A stretch of DNA of 64,000 bases from Whalleya microplaca. Its lineage: Eukaryota; Ascomycota; Sordariomycetes; Xylariales; Xylariaceae. The notes beneath the pieces are model-generated. The model made no database searches, had not been told where the DNA came from, and was given only the letters and a program-made list of their open reading frames with translations. The position numbers and the translations under genes were made by a program. How positions within the stretch are numbered: position 1 is the first letter of the stretch; each line of letters starts with the position of its first letter. The stretch is from positions 1 through 64,000 of the forward strand of contig MU385777.1 of the NCBI GenBank assembly GCA_022497155.1. Direction: 5' to 3'. Positions 54,281-64,000 of the stretch are shown here, one piece after another.

Positions 54281-57200
54281 AAGTTCTAGGCCGTCGGATA
54301 TCAGATCTAGGGGCTACAAGGGGACTGGATGGATCCTCAAACATTGAGTGATTAAGTGGATCTTGTGCTTGGCGTTACGAAAACGGCGTTGCCTGGGTGG
54401 AATAGCTCGAAAAGTTAAAAGATGAACATTGGCCTGACTGATGCGAATTACTTTCCTAAAAAGCTTCTCATGGTGACAGGCAGACGGATTTCCTGTTGTT
54501 ACCAGATTCTCGCTCTCCGGTACGATGTCTAGAAGGCTAGAGCGTGTAGATCCTTAGGTAGCATGACTAGAATCCGCGAGGATATATTTCACGCTTCGCG
54601 GTTACGTCCTAAATATTCAGTGTGTCCGCGTTTCCCGTTACTTACATGATTGTGTTTGTGATGCTGCAGGGAAACGTTACGAGCTGCCGGCAATTTTCTG
54701 TACAGTGCCTAACCTTAGGTGGACTTTTAGCATCGGTATCACATATTCATGGACTCGCCTCCGAACAAATAGCATCACCACATTTTGAACACGGCCGCCA
54801 CCGCCGTTGAAGCGGCGGTTATCTCTCACCACTTCTTTCTACTCGTAGTATCGCGGTTCATCCTTAGGTATCACAGCGTCACGCATAGCTGCCACATTCC
54901 CCCTACCCAGCTCAACATCGTGACCGCACCTTGCATACTGCATACCCGCATGCTACGTATTACGTACTGGGTCTCCAGTTCTATCCGTGGAAAACCTGTC
55001 CATCATTCGGAAGTTCACAGGCAACCGAGACCTCAAAATAGCTGAATAGGTATGCATCGACTCAACCCATCCATCAGTCATGGATGCAGACTTGCAGATC
55101 CCCCAACCTAACCATGTACCCCGCAGTCTCCTGCGGACCTGCAGCCATGCCGCACTAACCTAGTTCTTGAATTGCTCTGGAATTCCAGAGTGGAAGAAAC
55201 ACCTTTTTTTTCTTTCCCCTCCTTCCTCCCCCTCGCGTTTGGCGCGCCACCCGTACAGCGTGCCTTGCTTCACGTGTGCATGTACATTTTTATCCGAAGC
55301 GGCGAGGGCATGTCGTGCAGCATACGTAGCCATGTAGCTGAACGCCAGTACTACCACCCATCCCCGTCACCATCCCCGTCGCCATCCCCATCTCCCTATG
55401 CGGGGCATGGATCCTTCGGCAACTCTTCTCTGCGACCTGGCTCTGATCTGCGGTGAAGTCGTACGGACCTGACTTGATTTGGTAATAGAGAGGGGGGTCC
55501 CCGGGGTTCTATGTAAATCCCAGACGGGAGAGCGACTATGTCGCTGCGATTACGGAGGGATTGTCGATGAAAAAACTGGGTGTAACTGGGACGAATCGAC
55601 GTCGGGCTATTGTTTCTGACAACACTCTTTTGCGTTTCGGGTGCCTATCCGAACATACTGGCATGGAACGACCATGATATGATATCATGGAAATTACATT
55701 CCGGGTATGGGCGACGCCTGGGGTCGCGTGACGGCTTGCGGCATGGAGAGGGCCTCCCAGCCCTAATTGGGCAAGTATAGGAGTTAGGGCTTACTCCCAG
55801 GTCGTTTTCGACCTCATCATTAGCTCTTTCACGCTTGCCAGACCATCCACAAAGCTGCCAAGTTACAGCCAAATAGGAAATTATCTGGATGGACATCTGG
55901 AGTGGCGAGAGTTGCTATCAGCACTGCCACCCTCCGATACCAGACCGACTGTTCAGCACGCACTTCCCGATAAAGCCCAACAGCAAATGGGATAGGCTGT
56001 AATAAAAGGGACGATAGTGGATTGATGAGGCTTCGGCTGACTTTCCTTTCCCCCACGCCCCCGCGTCCCGAAGCTTTCGGGGTTTGGTCTAATAATAAAG
56101 TCGCGAGGGAGGTACTTTTGTGGCTTTCGGTTTATCTGATCATCGACATCCCTGCCGCGCTCCTCTACTCTATACGCCCGAGTACGGACGCGGGAGCATG
56201 TCTGGATTCTGCCAAGGACGCGCTATTATAGAGTGATGCAGCATAGTTGATGCCACATTGCCAGATTGCGTGTCGCCAAACGCGAAACGAGTGCTGTTCA
56301 AATGCACTCAGGAGGCGCTGAGACGGGAAGATGACTAACCTGTTTGCGATTTTCGGCCGCGTAGTCTATCTGTGTGGCCTTGAGATAATTAACACCCTCT
56401 ATTATCGAAAGGCGGTGGGAAGATTACTCCATCGAGCTTGACAAAAGTCCCCCCAGAAAGTCCCGCCAGCGAAGTCCCAGGCTCTACCAACACCCTGTGT
56501 GTTGGTATGTAGATGCCCGATGCTCTTTCTAATAGAGTTTCACTTCATAACTGTTCAACTCGTCGGCGTTGCTACCTATTCGCGTTGCGATATTTTTCTA
56601 CGACGGCAAACACGGCAAAGCTCCGAACCGGGATACGTCACAGCATCGTGAAACAACGTCACAGCGCTTCTAGACTCGAATGGGCTGGCAAGCCACCCGG
56701 TAATTGGATATTGCCCTATCTGGTGCCGTTCCACCGGCGCCCGTATGCATAGCCTGGGGCTGAACACCCCTGGTACCGGATCAGTCATCCGGCTGTTCGA
56801 GCCTTGCTGAGCTGAGCCTTCTCTGTGGCGCCAAGCAGCGGGTGTTCCCGTCGATGGTTCGCCAGCCTCGGGGGCTCTACCTATGCATGCGATAGGTCCT
56901 TCACCTCTCGAGGTAGCTAGAGGAAACCATGGCAAGCTATTGGACGCCTTTGTTTCAGAGCGGAAGGGGAACGCGCCCGCCGGTCGTGGGCGCTGCCTCG
57001 AGCGGAAAGGCAATCTTACAAGTGTCACTTCTCTCGCCCGACTAGGGTTCCTGGTGAGTTTCCTGACTGTTTCAACACACTTCCTCGTGTTCTTTATTAG
57101 GCCGTTTCTTGATTCGCAACTTTTTCTTTCTTTTTCCTCAGATATAAGCCCGGATTGAGAAGGGTTGTATTACCCCCACGTCAGCAAGTCCCAAACTTAG

Positions 57201-57540
57201 TCATATGAATATGCGTTGTCATTTAGCTGCATATGCAGCACAAAGGCTGCCATTTTCCATGCTGCCTCGTCCAGAGATATAGGGCCTAGTGTTACACCCT
57301 CAAGCCGGCGATCGCCTACCTTCGCAGACAGATGAGCTAACAAGCGAATAACCATATAGCGCTGGCAGCGCTGTTAGGAATCGAACCTAACTCGTCTTAT
57401 AGCTCAACCCATCTGCTCAGACTAGCCGCGGCGGTGTAACCACACCTGGCGAAATCTCGACTCAGCAGTGAGGGTTGCCGGCAGGCTAGGCTCTCGTTCG
57501 CAGATGTCTTATCACTAAGGGGAATTTCCAAGAGCAGAAA
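54281..57540. other. 3.3-kb intergenic region, no certain gene
   Basis: A CATCCCCGTC-type repeat lies at 55359-55396. A CCGCCG/CGGCGG stem lies near 54797. Overlapping frames of 75-150 codons near 56.5-57.1 kb on both strands lack family features. Confidence 0.45.
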
Positions 57541-58260
57541 AGGAGTTTGGAGTTTACTCAACGGAACCCGTTGAGTTCTTGTGTCCAGAAACTTAACTCT
57601 CTACCGACAGGGACATCTCCACGGGTCGGCTTATCTACAAACCGAGAGCCGCGTGATAGCGGACGTCACACGGCAGGATGGGAACTGCAGCCTTATCAGA
57701 GATTTGCCATGATACGACGCTACGCTTCGCTTCTCATGCTAGATCCCAGATCCTGCCCCCGTCGCATACCTTACTTATCATGGACGACCGGTCACGCGGC
57801 CAACAAACACGTGTGGTCCGGATGGAAATGGAAACGCCCGTCCAGGGGGTGGCGATCCAGGAACCGGGTCCCGAGTAAGCCGTTGCAACAGCTCGTCCTG
57901 CTCGCGTGGCGCCATGACGGCGCGGTTTGTTGCTGATGTGCCGCGTCTTATCCACTCGAAATCCTACGCTGCAGGCGCGGGACTCATACCCATCCTGGGG
58001 CGCGATATCGAGTGGGACCCATCTGCTTAAGATACGAGAGATCGCCAACTGCCGGCTCAGCAAGGGCAAATCCATGATCGATCGTCGAGATAAGCGAAGG
58101 GTGCCCAGCATGAAACGAAAGCTGGCTGGCTGGCTGACCCCCATATACCGCATGCATGGGCTCGAGATCTAGCAGATTTGGGCTTGCGCCGCACTGCGCT
58201 GTGCTTTTCTTCCTCTCGGGGAAATGGAACTCTATCTTGGCGCCATACTCCAATGACTCA
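57541..58260. other. GC-richer region with possible gene fragment
   Basis: An ATG at 57780 opens a 32-codon frame, TRVVRMEMETPVQGVAIQEP, that ends at a GTAAGC donor-like site (57875). An acceptor-like GCAG lies at 57971-57974. Another short frame (57914-58030) reads GAGLIPILGRDIEWDPSA. No complete gene can be assembled with confidence. Confidence 0.25.
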
Positions 58261-60520
58261 TACAGCTATGGAGATGGGAAAAGGGGCTCCGTGTAGATAG
58301 TATTATGTAGTCAATATAGGAAAGCCATTGAAATAGCCTAGAGGATTGTTTCAATGATAGATTCTGATACCAAAAATAGCAGAAATAGCAGAATTTTTAA
58401 TGCAAGACTAGCTACTACTAGTTCACTTAAAGAACCTAACTTGACCACATAGGGGGTGGGGAGCTCTCCTCAGACAGGACATCATCTGTGATGGGTTTAC
58501 AGCTCTGGAGCCACGGTCAAGGGCAAGTTCTGCCTGCTTACTAGCAAGGAACATACTAGTAATTGTAGTTATTCGGTATGTGTGGTGACTGATGTATTCA
58601 TTCATCCGTCCTTTTACGTAAGCATACGACTGTGCTTAGACACCTAGCAGGCACTCTTTGTCTGCCTATGTCTGAGTACTAGCCTACAACACCTCGACAC
58701 ACACAACAACACACAAGTCCCTCCACGATCGACGATATCTCAGAAGCACCTCGACGAAGCCCATACCCCACCTAACCAGTGCAATGCCATATATTTGCTA
58801 ATAACACAAACGACCACTGCCCTACGGGGCAAGGTTCCAATGGCCTATGGGTCTGCTCGAAGGTGTCCTTCACATGGATTTCTTCACATGGTTCCTTCAA
58901 AACTACTACTAAACAAAACAAAAACAATTTTTTGCATCTTTTAAAGTTTTTCTAAGCTTCCCTTTTTTTCTGTTTCCCCAATCGATTAGTTACAGTCTCT
59001 CTATTGCTATACCCCAGGGTCTTATATGGTGTAAAACACTCTAGTGCTAGTAATTAAGTTTTAAGCGCTTCAAAGAGTTAGGATTCAGTATGGAACACTA
59101 CTATTCAGTAGATAGAATTATGTCAAGTACAAATAAATTAGCGGAGCGGTATAAAGTATAAAAGATAATTCCTTTCACTAACCACAGATGAAAGAAATAT
59201 TATATGTACGGGCATAGCCTGGGCTAATACCATGCAGTATGTAACACTTCGCATACCTAGAAACTATTCCAGCGCGGAAGGGTGTAGGCGGTACACCAAG
59301 CTGCTTTAAAGATGGCGCATACGGAGGAAAGTTATTAAGGTGAAATTAAGGAATTAAGATTATATTGTAAGGTAGAACGCGCGTAGTACTAAGTCAGCTT
59401 GGCTCTGCCCCTTTCATATATATGATTGTACAAATAGCGGCAAGGCGTCGCTTTTGCCAAGTGGTCACTCAATGTGCATTTGGGTGTTTGCTAGGGGTCT
59501 GAATGTGTCCCCGGTCTTAGCTCTCAGCAAATTGGACATAATGGAGTGGTACCGCTAGGAATTTCTTCTACCGTCACCTTTGGCCGCCTGCCCTCAATAG
59601 ACTATTTGCCGCTTACTATCTGACTAGACCAACGCCCTCATGCCTTGACGGCATAAAAGACATCCATGTCACCATATCACAGTTCAAGGTAACTGCCAGA
59701 CTATGAAAATCAGTTTCGCAGCTGTTAGCTATAGCCTTTGAATTTGGCGTAACGTTCATTACTTGTGACACGCCCTATGAATAATACCTGATTTGGGAGA
59801 GGGACAAGTCTTGATTCCGATATAGTCCTCTATTGGGAAAGGTTGTGATGAAAGAAAGTTATATTTATGATAGAGTAATTCTAATGTAGTTGGGGGTGGT
59901 GTAAGGTGAGCTTATACGTAAGCTAATCCTTTGTCCAGGCACCCCTTTATTCCTTTTACACTTCCATTTAGTGTGCTACCATTTCTATTGGGTTATTGAA
60001 AGCTACTCGTTGTAAACGTGTACTTATATATGAGACAGCTGCTCCATTGGGACACTTACAGCACATTCATTCCATAAAGTTCTATGTCAGCACTTGGGAG
60101 CATTTTGTTGTCAGCAAAGATCTTGATGGTTTATATATATCATTGTCCTATAGAAATTTCCACTGTTTACATTATCCAGATATAGCTGGGAAGCTTCCCT
60201 ATTCCACAGGCGGCAATTGGAGATATATATTACTGGATCGCAATAATAGACAATCGAACCCCCCGGAAGTCAAGTTACCCAATACTCTCCATCAAACTCA
60301 ATATAACACCATTTCCCACAAAAGTCAGATGACGCCTATAACAGTCTCATCAAAGACACTGTGAGTAGTAATCGTTCTGGAATTGGCAAGTCGTCCCAGC
60401 AGCGCAGGCTGTGCAACCACTCCAAGACTTGCCGGCACACTGTCCCCACTTCGCGGCTGCGCACGCTCCGGGCGTCTGACCACTCCCCGGGCTCTGTCCG
60501 CCTGCAACCGGAACCCATTG
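58261..60520. other. Intergenic, no gene seen
   Basis: AT-rich, with a T-rich run near 58918-58976. No gene, RNA or repeat pair was recognised. Confidence 0.5.
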
Positions 60521-61788
60521 TCAGCGGCCACTCCAATCACAGCCTAAACAGAAGCTGAGGGGAAAAAAATAAGCGAATAAGCACACGTACCTTGAGAGAT
60601 CAGCACCGGCGTCCCGAGCTTCGTCGTCTGGTCGATGCTGCAGATATCCCGGCACGAGGTGGCCGGGCCCGGGAGGAACGGGTTCGAGGGGCTCGCGGCG
60701 TCCGTGCTGTTGTACACGAAGTCGATCCACTGGATCTGCATCTCGGCCGTCGAGTTGACGCTCATGTTGCCGCTCCAGCTGCCGCCGTCGCTCCACGTGT
60801 TGAACATGACGCGGCTGGCGTCGCGCGGCGCCTGGAACTGGATCGAGGAGACCAGTTGCCCGTCTACGAACCAGTTGCTGGACCCGGGGTTCCAGTCCAC
60901 TGCGTTGTCTGGAGTTAGTATATGGCAGCATTTTTTTGGACAGATTGGACATTAGTCCGGGGCTATGGAGTGGAGCGCTCGATTTAAGCGTTGCTTTAAT
61001 GGTAAAATAGGGGTAAGGGGGTCTACTGTCCACTTACTTCGGTGATGCTGCCACTCGGACCAACCGCCACGGTTCGGCAGCGACACATTTCGCGTGGCCT
61101 CGGGGATATCATCGGTGGCATTCCATGACGGCTGGTTGGTATACTGGATGGAGTCAACGGGATCGCTAGTGCGGATCTCGAGGTCGGCCTCCTGCACCAG
61201 CGCAACCTCGGGGGCCATGCGATACGTGAACATAGCGGTAACGGCCCCCGGGGCTCCGCGCGTGCGGGCGTACATGCGGATGGACATGAACTGGTAGCCC
61301 TCGGACGCGGACTCGAACTCGGCGGAGGACTGGAAGTCATCGTGGCGCATCGTGCGCATGACCATGTACGTGCTGGACTCGGGCCGCGGGTCCTCGTTGC
61401 GCTGGAAGTAGATGTTGTTAGCCGAGTTGACCATCAGGATCGTCGCGTCGCTGCCGGTGACGTCCGAGTCGCCGCCGAGCAGCGCGCTGTTGTTCCAGTT
61501 CTGGATCGACCAGGTGCTGGTCCAGGTCGGGTCCTGGAAGTAGTTGTTTGTCACGGGCGCGTCGCCGCTGGCTTGTGGGTCGGTGATTGCGGGTGGGACG
61601 TTGGCGTACTGCGACATCTCCCGGAAGTCGAAGAACTTGTGGTGCGTGAAGTAGCGGGATGTCGTCGTGTTTGTTTGGTAGCAGTTACATCTTGAGTCGG
61701 TCACCAAGGGGTAGTTTTGCGCTGAGGCGGCTACCAGGAACAGTGGTATTAGTCCTAGCGTATGCCATAGCCCCTGATTCCTTGCCAT
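60521..61788 (-). CDS. Secreted glycoside hydrolase family 16 protein
   Basis: Exons 61788-61038, 60908-60591 and 60543-60521. Introns are GTAAGT/CAG (129 nt) and GTACGT/TAG (47 nt). The third exon is only 23 nt, giving about 363 residues. The N-terminus MARNQGLWHTLGLIPLFLVAA-like stretch is a signal peptide, with cleavage expected near SAQ. The GH16 catalytic ExDxE motif is at Glu200-Asp202-Glu204 (QEADLEIRT), preceded by FMSIRMYARTRG and followed by the WFVDGQ and FNTWSDGGSWSG strands. These concanavalin-like glucanases act on beta-glucans or crosslink them in the cell wall. Several N-x-S/T sequons suggest glycosylation. The C-terminus has a Cys pair (CRDIC). If exon 2 reads through the last donor it ends at 60544 instead. 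Confidence 0.82.
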
Positions 61789-63713
61789 GTTTGATACTTG
61801 AGTTAATATCTTGAAATCCAGGGATCCCTCGATTATTTGATTTAAATATTCTTCTCCGGTCCCCTAGTTCCACTCGCTGACTCACAACTTACAACCGGTC
61901 GATTTTCGCCAGGAGGGCGACTCAGAGGTGCACAGGACTGATAAAGAGCACACGCAAGGCAAGTAATGGCTGAAATTTACTGCCGAATAACATGGAATCG
62001 GCGCTACACCTGCTTTCACATTCACCTTCGTCTTGGGCTAATCTAAGTTCTGTTACCACAGTCGGACAACTGCTACGTTCCCGCCGCAGGGGGATTTCCA
62101 ATTTGTTGTAATTGGCCGTTTGACCACTTCCTGCCGTGCGGCTATAGGTCCTCCATGTTCAAGATACGTTTCTAGACACAAACAAGCTTTTTCTGCAGGG
62201 GGATATCTTGCGGGGAATATGCCCGATCCTAAACATCATTAGGCGAAAGGGGAACGCCAGGAAGCACCGGGTAAATTACATCATCAGTTAACACGCGTCC
62301 ATGTTAATTATGCAGCCGGCAATTTGTGTATGATTCCCAGACAAATTCATAACTACACGTCAATAACCCAGACTTATTATTCAATTGGAGGTATTTACAA
62401 CTCCCGGTGAGTAACTGGACATATGCATTGGCAGCAACTGGTAGTATAACTACGTTAGTCAACTGTGTCTATAGGCTTTGCCGTTCCAAGATCAATGTGC
62501 TTTTATAGCAGGTTTCAAATAGATATGCAACGATCTCGTCTTTTCTCGCTAGTGTGGTGTCATGCTACTGCTACATAAGGTGCCTGTGAAGTAGTAGCCG
62601 ATCCAGCTACGCCCTATGTGTACCGTACCTTGGCTTCCAAATTAATATCAAGAGGCTATCTTTTACGTAAGAGAGGCTGCCGGCAAAGAATCTTTTAAGA
62701 GTTTATCCCAAGTTCATGCCATAGAGGTCGGAACAATAGAGAAGGGTTCTCATGCTGATAACTCTGTGATATATCCATAATAGCAGCCGCGCCATTCTCT
62801 TGTGCGGATGCTCTCGACATCCTTGCTCTGGCAGCTGGTTATTCGGTGTAGCGGCTGGTAATACCTAGGTCAGGCAACCTAGCAGCAAACTAGAATAGGT
62901 CTTATTAATCAAGAGCAGTACATTTCCTTCATACATGCAATAACGTGACTACGCGGAATGTGTTAGCTAAGAGAAAACCCATGCCAGCTGACAATTAGAT
63001 GTTCAAGTTGGAGCACAATTGCACTCTTTGGCTGCCTATCTTTCTATGTACCTTCCTCCTTGGCAGCCAAGGCAGCATAGTAGCTAGTAGCCTAGGTACG
63101 TACTTTTGCACCTGTGTAATTTCCCGTAATTTGGTAAGGCTATGTGGTTGATTGGTTCCTGCCCTAGTTAGCGTCCTGATAGTGTGGGTTAGTACGGTGT
63201 TGAAAGCCACATGGCCTGACGTACATGTACCTGCGTGCCTAGCCAGTACCTATGGGGCGGGACCCTGAGAGGGCAGGAATTACCCTGCCAGTGCCCCTCC
63301 ATTGTCCATTAAACTGACTCGTTGACTGGTGATGGGTTTACGCGAGTTCCTGGGAAACGCGTTACCAAATAGATTGAGACGCGACTTCTAGACTTCATTT
63401 ACTTGCATAAACCACCATCGCAACGGCCAACGCAACGGCAACCCCAACCCAGATTCCTACATAATTCTTCCATCTCACCAACTGCACTCACAATCCATTG
63501 TGGTCATTGGCAGGTTACATTTGTCCATTTGTCCTTTTGTCTCTTTCTCCTCAACCTGCTGTGCCACCATCACCACCACTACTACTACCTAGGTATATGT
63601 ACTACTTCCTTTTACCCAGGAAGCTGGATGATTGGAGTAGTCATTACATGTACCACCAAACTCGCAACCCGCCAGCCAGCCATTCTATGCAATAAAGGAA
63701 TGTGTCTCACACA
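61789..63713. other. Divergent intergenic region, no gene seen
   Basis: Promoter regions of the GH16 gene and of the gene at the window edge, which diverge. No other gene or repeat pair was recognised; the pyrimidine-rich stretch near 63540-63600 probably belongs to a 5' UTR. Confidence 0.5.
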
Positions 63714-64000
63714 ATGAATCAACACCCACACCCACCTATCAAGTCTGAGGCTTCAGCCTCGACCTCGGCCGAGGCTTCAGCCAATTCTCTTGTCAAATCT
63801 GAGCCTGATGATGAACCAATGAGAACCTTGCCTTCCCTTCCACCCTCTTTCATCAAGTCCGACCCAGACAGACAACCAGGTGACGCTAAAGATGATGAAG
63901 ATGACGATGGTCTGCCCGATTTACCTCAACCAGAGCGGAACCAACCCGACTTCCTTGAGCAATTGATCAACCAGAATGTCCCTGAAGTACTTGAGGCGGG
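63714..64000 (+). CDS. N-terminus of an acidic protein with SUMO-consensus sites (runs off window)
   Basis: An ATG at 63714 opens a frame still open at 64000 (95 codons). The sequence is disordered, rich in Ser, Pro, Glu and Asp, and includes DAKDDEDDDGLPDLPQPE. It has three psi-K-x-E/D motifs: IKSE, VKSE and IKSD. The part FLEQLINQNVPEVLEAG looks like the start of a helix. No domain is visible yet, so the protein cannot be named. Such tails are common in nuclear regulators and chromatin proteins (inference). It follows a pyrimidine-rich leader. Confidence 0.7.
   Translation, partial: MNQHPHPPIKSEASASTSAEASANSLVKSEPDDEPMRTLPSLPPSFIKSDPDRQPGDAKDDEDDDGLPDLPQPERNQPDFLEQLINQNVPEVLEA

Noticed and set aside
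56576..57028. 150-codon open frame on the minus strand
   Set aside because: Arg/Ser/Pro-rich composition with no domain, and a competing frame lies on the other strand.
57370..57440. tRNA-like segment (T-arm word TTAGGTTCGATTCCTAA on the minus strand)
   Set aside because: The T arm is good, but no 5' strand matching the acceptor stem and no proper D arm could be found upstream, so it does not fold into a cloverleaf.
1..64000. CRISPR array, rRNA operon or bacterial-type operon
   Set aside because: No regularly spaced identical repeats with unique spacers, no rRNA words and no closely packed co-directional genes were seen; the genes have spliceosomal introns.

Overview
The window looks like nuclear DNA of a filamentous ascomycete (Pezizomycotina). 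Genes carry short GT-AG introns of about 45-170 nt. Many families are fungus-typical: Zn2Cys6 regulators with fungal_trans domains, a HET-domain protein, PalC, DUF3176 and fungal rhodopsin-like membrane proteins. Repeats are diverged almost only by transitions, as expected of RIP. A member of the Sordariomycetes is plausible, but nothing here fixes the genus. No rRNA, convincing tRNA, CRISPR array or bacterial-style operon was seen. Genes are spaced widely and 300 bp to 6 kb intergenic stretches are common.

Layout. 1-345: homopolymer contig edge, then a frameshifted ankyrin-repeat remnant. 0.67-13.4 kb is the densest part: a Zn2Cys6 regulator, a DUF3176 membrane protein (-), the ER glucosyltransferase Alg6 (-) divergent from the pH-signalling protein PalC (+), and an RBR ubiquitin ligase (-). 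14.3-24.4 kb is repeat- and relic-rich: a solo LTR with target-site duplication, an apparently disrupted membrane-anchored gene, hevein-type chitin-binding relics, an alcohol dehydrogenase, a small basic protein, a SnoaL-like protein, a second RIP-mutated LTR copy, a hairpin element and a polyketide-synthase fragment. 25-33.5 kb: a HET protein, an NAD(P)-binding reductase, a second Zn2Cys6 regulator and an FAH-family hydrolase in five exons. 35.3-43.4 kb: a protein with two RNase-H1-N (viroplasmin-like) domains, a small inverted-repeat element, a second RBR ligase and a rhodopsin-like 7TM protein. 44.7-46.8 kb: an uncharacterised 708-residue protein with tandem RRM-like folds. 46.9-53.3 kb has no convincing gene but is rich in minisatellites. 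53.3-54.3 kb: a DHDPS/NAL-family aldolase. 54.3-60.5 kb has no convincing gene. 60.5-61.8 kb: a secreted GH16 protein (-). 63.7 kb to the edge: the start of an acidic protein with three SUMO-consensus sites.

How the genes relate. There is no evident biosynthetic cluster: regulators, a dehydrogenase, an FAH hydrolase and a reductase are scattered among unrelated housekeeping genes, and the only PKS sequence is a short relic. The best regulatory observation is a perfect inverted pair of PacC-type GCCAAG sites in the palC/alg6 intergenic region, which suggests feedback of the ambient-pH pathway on one of its own signalling genes. The two RBR ligases, and separately the two Zn2Cys6 regulators, look like members of expanded fungal families. 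All exon boundaries were assigned by eye from splice consensus and reading-frame agreement.
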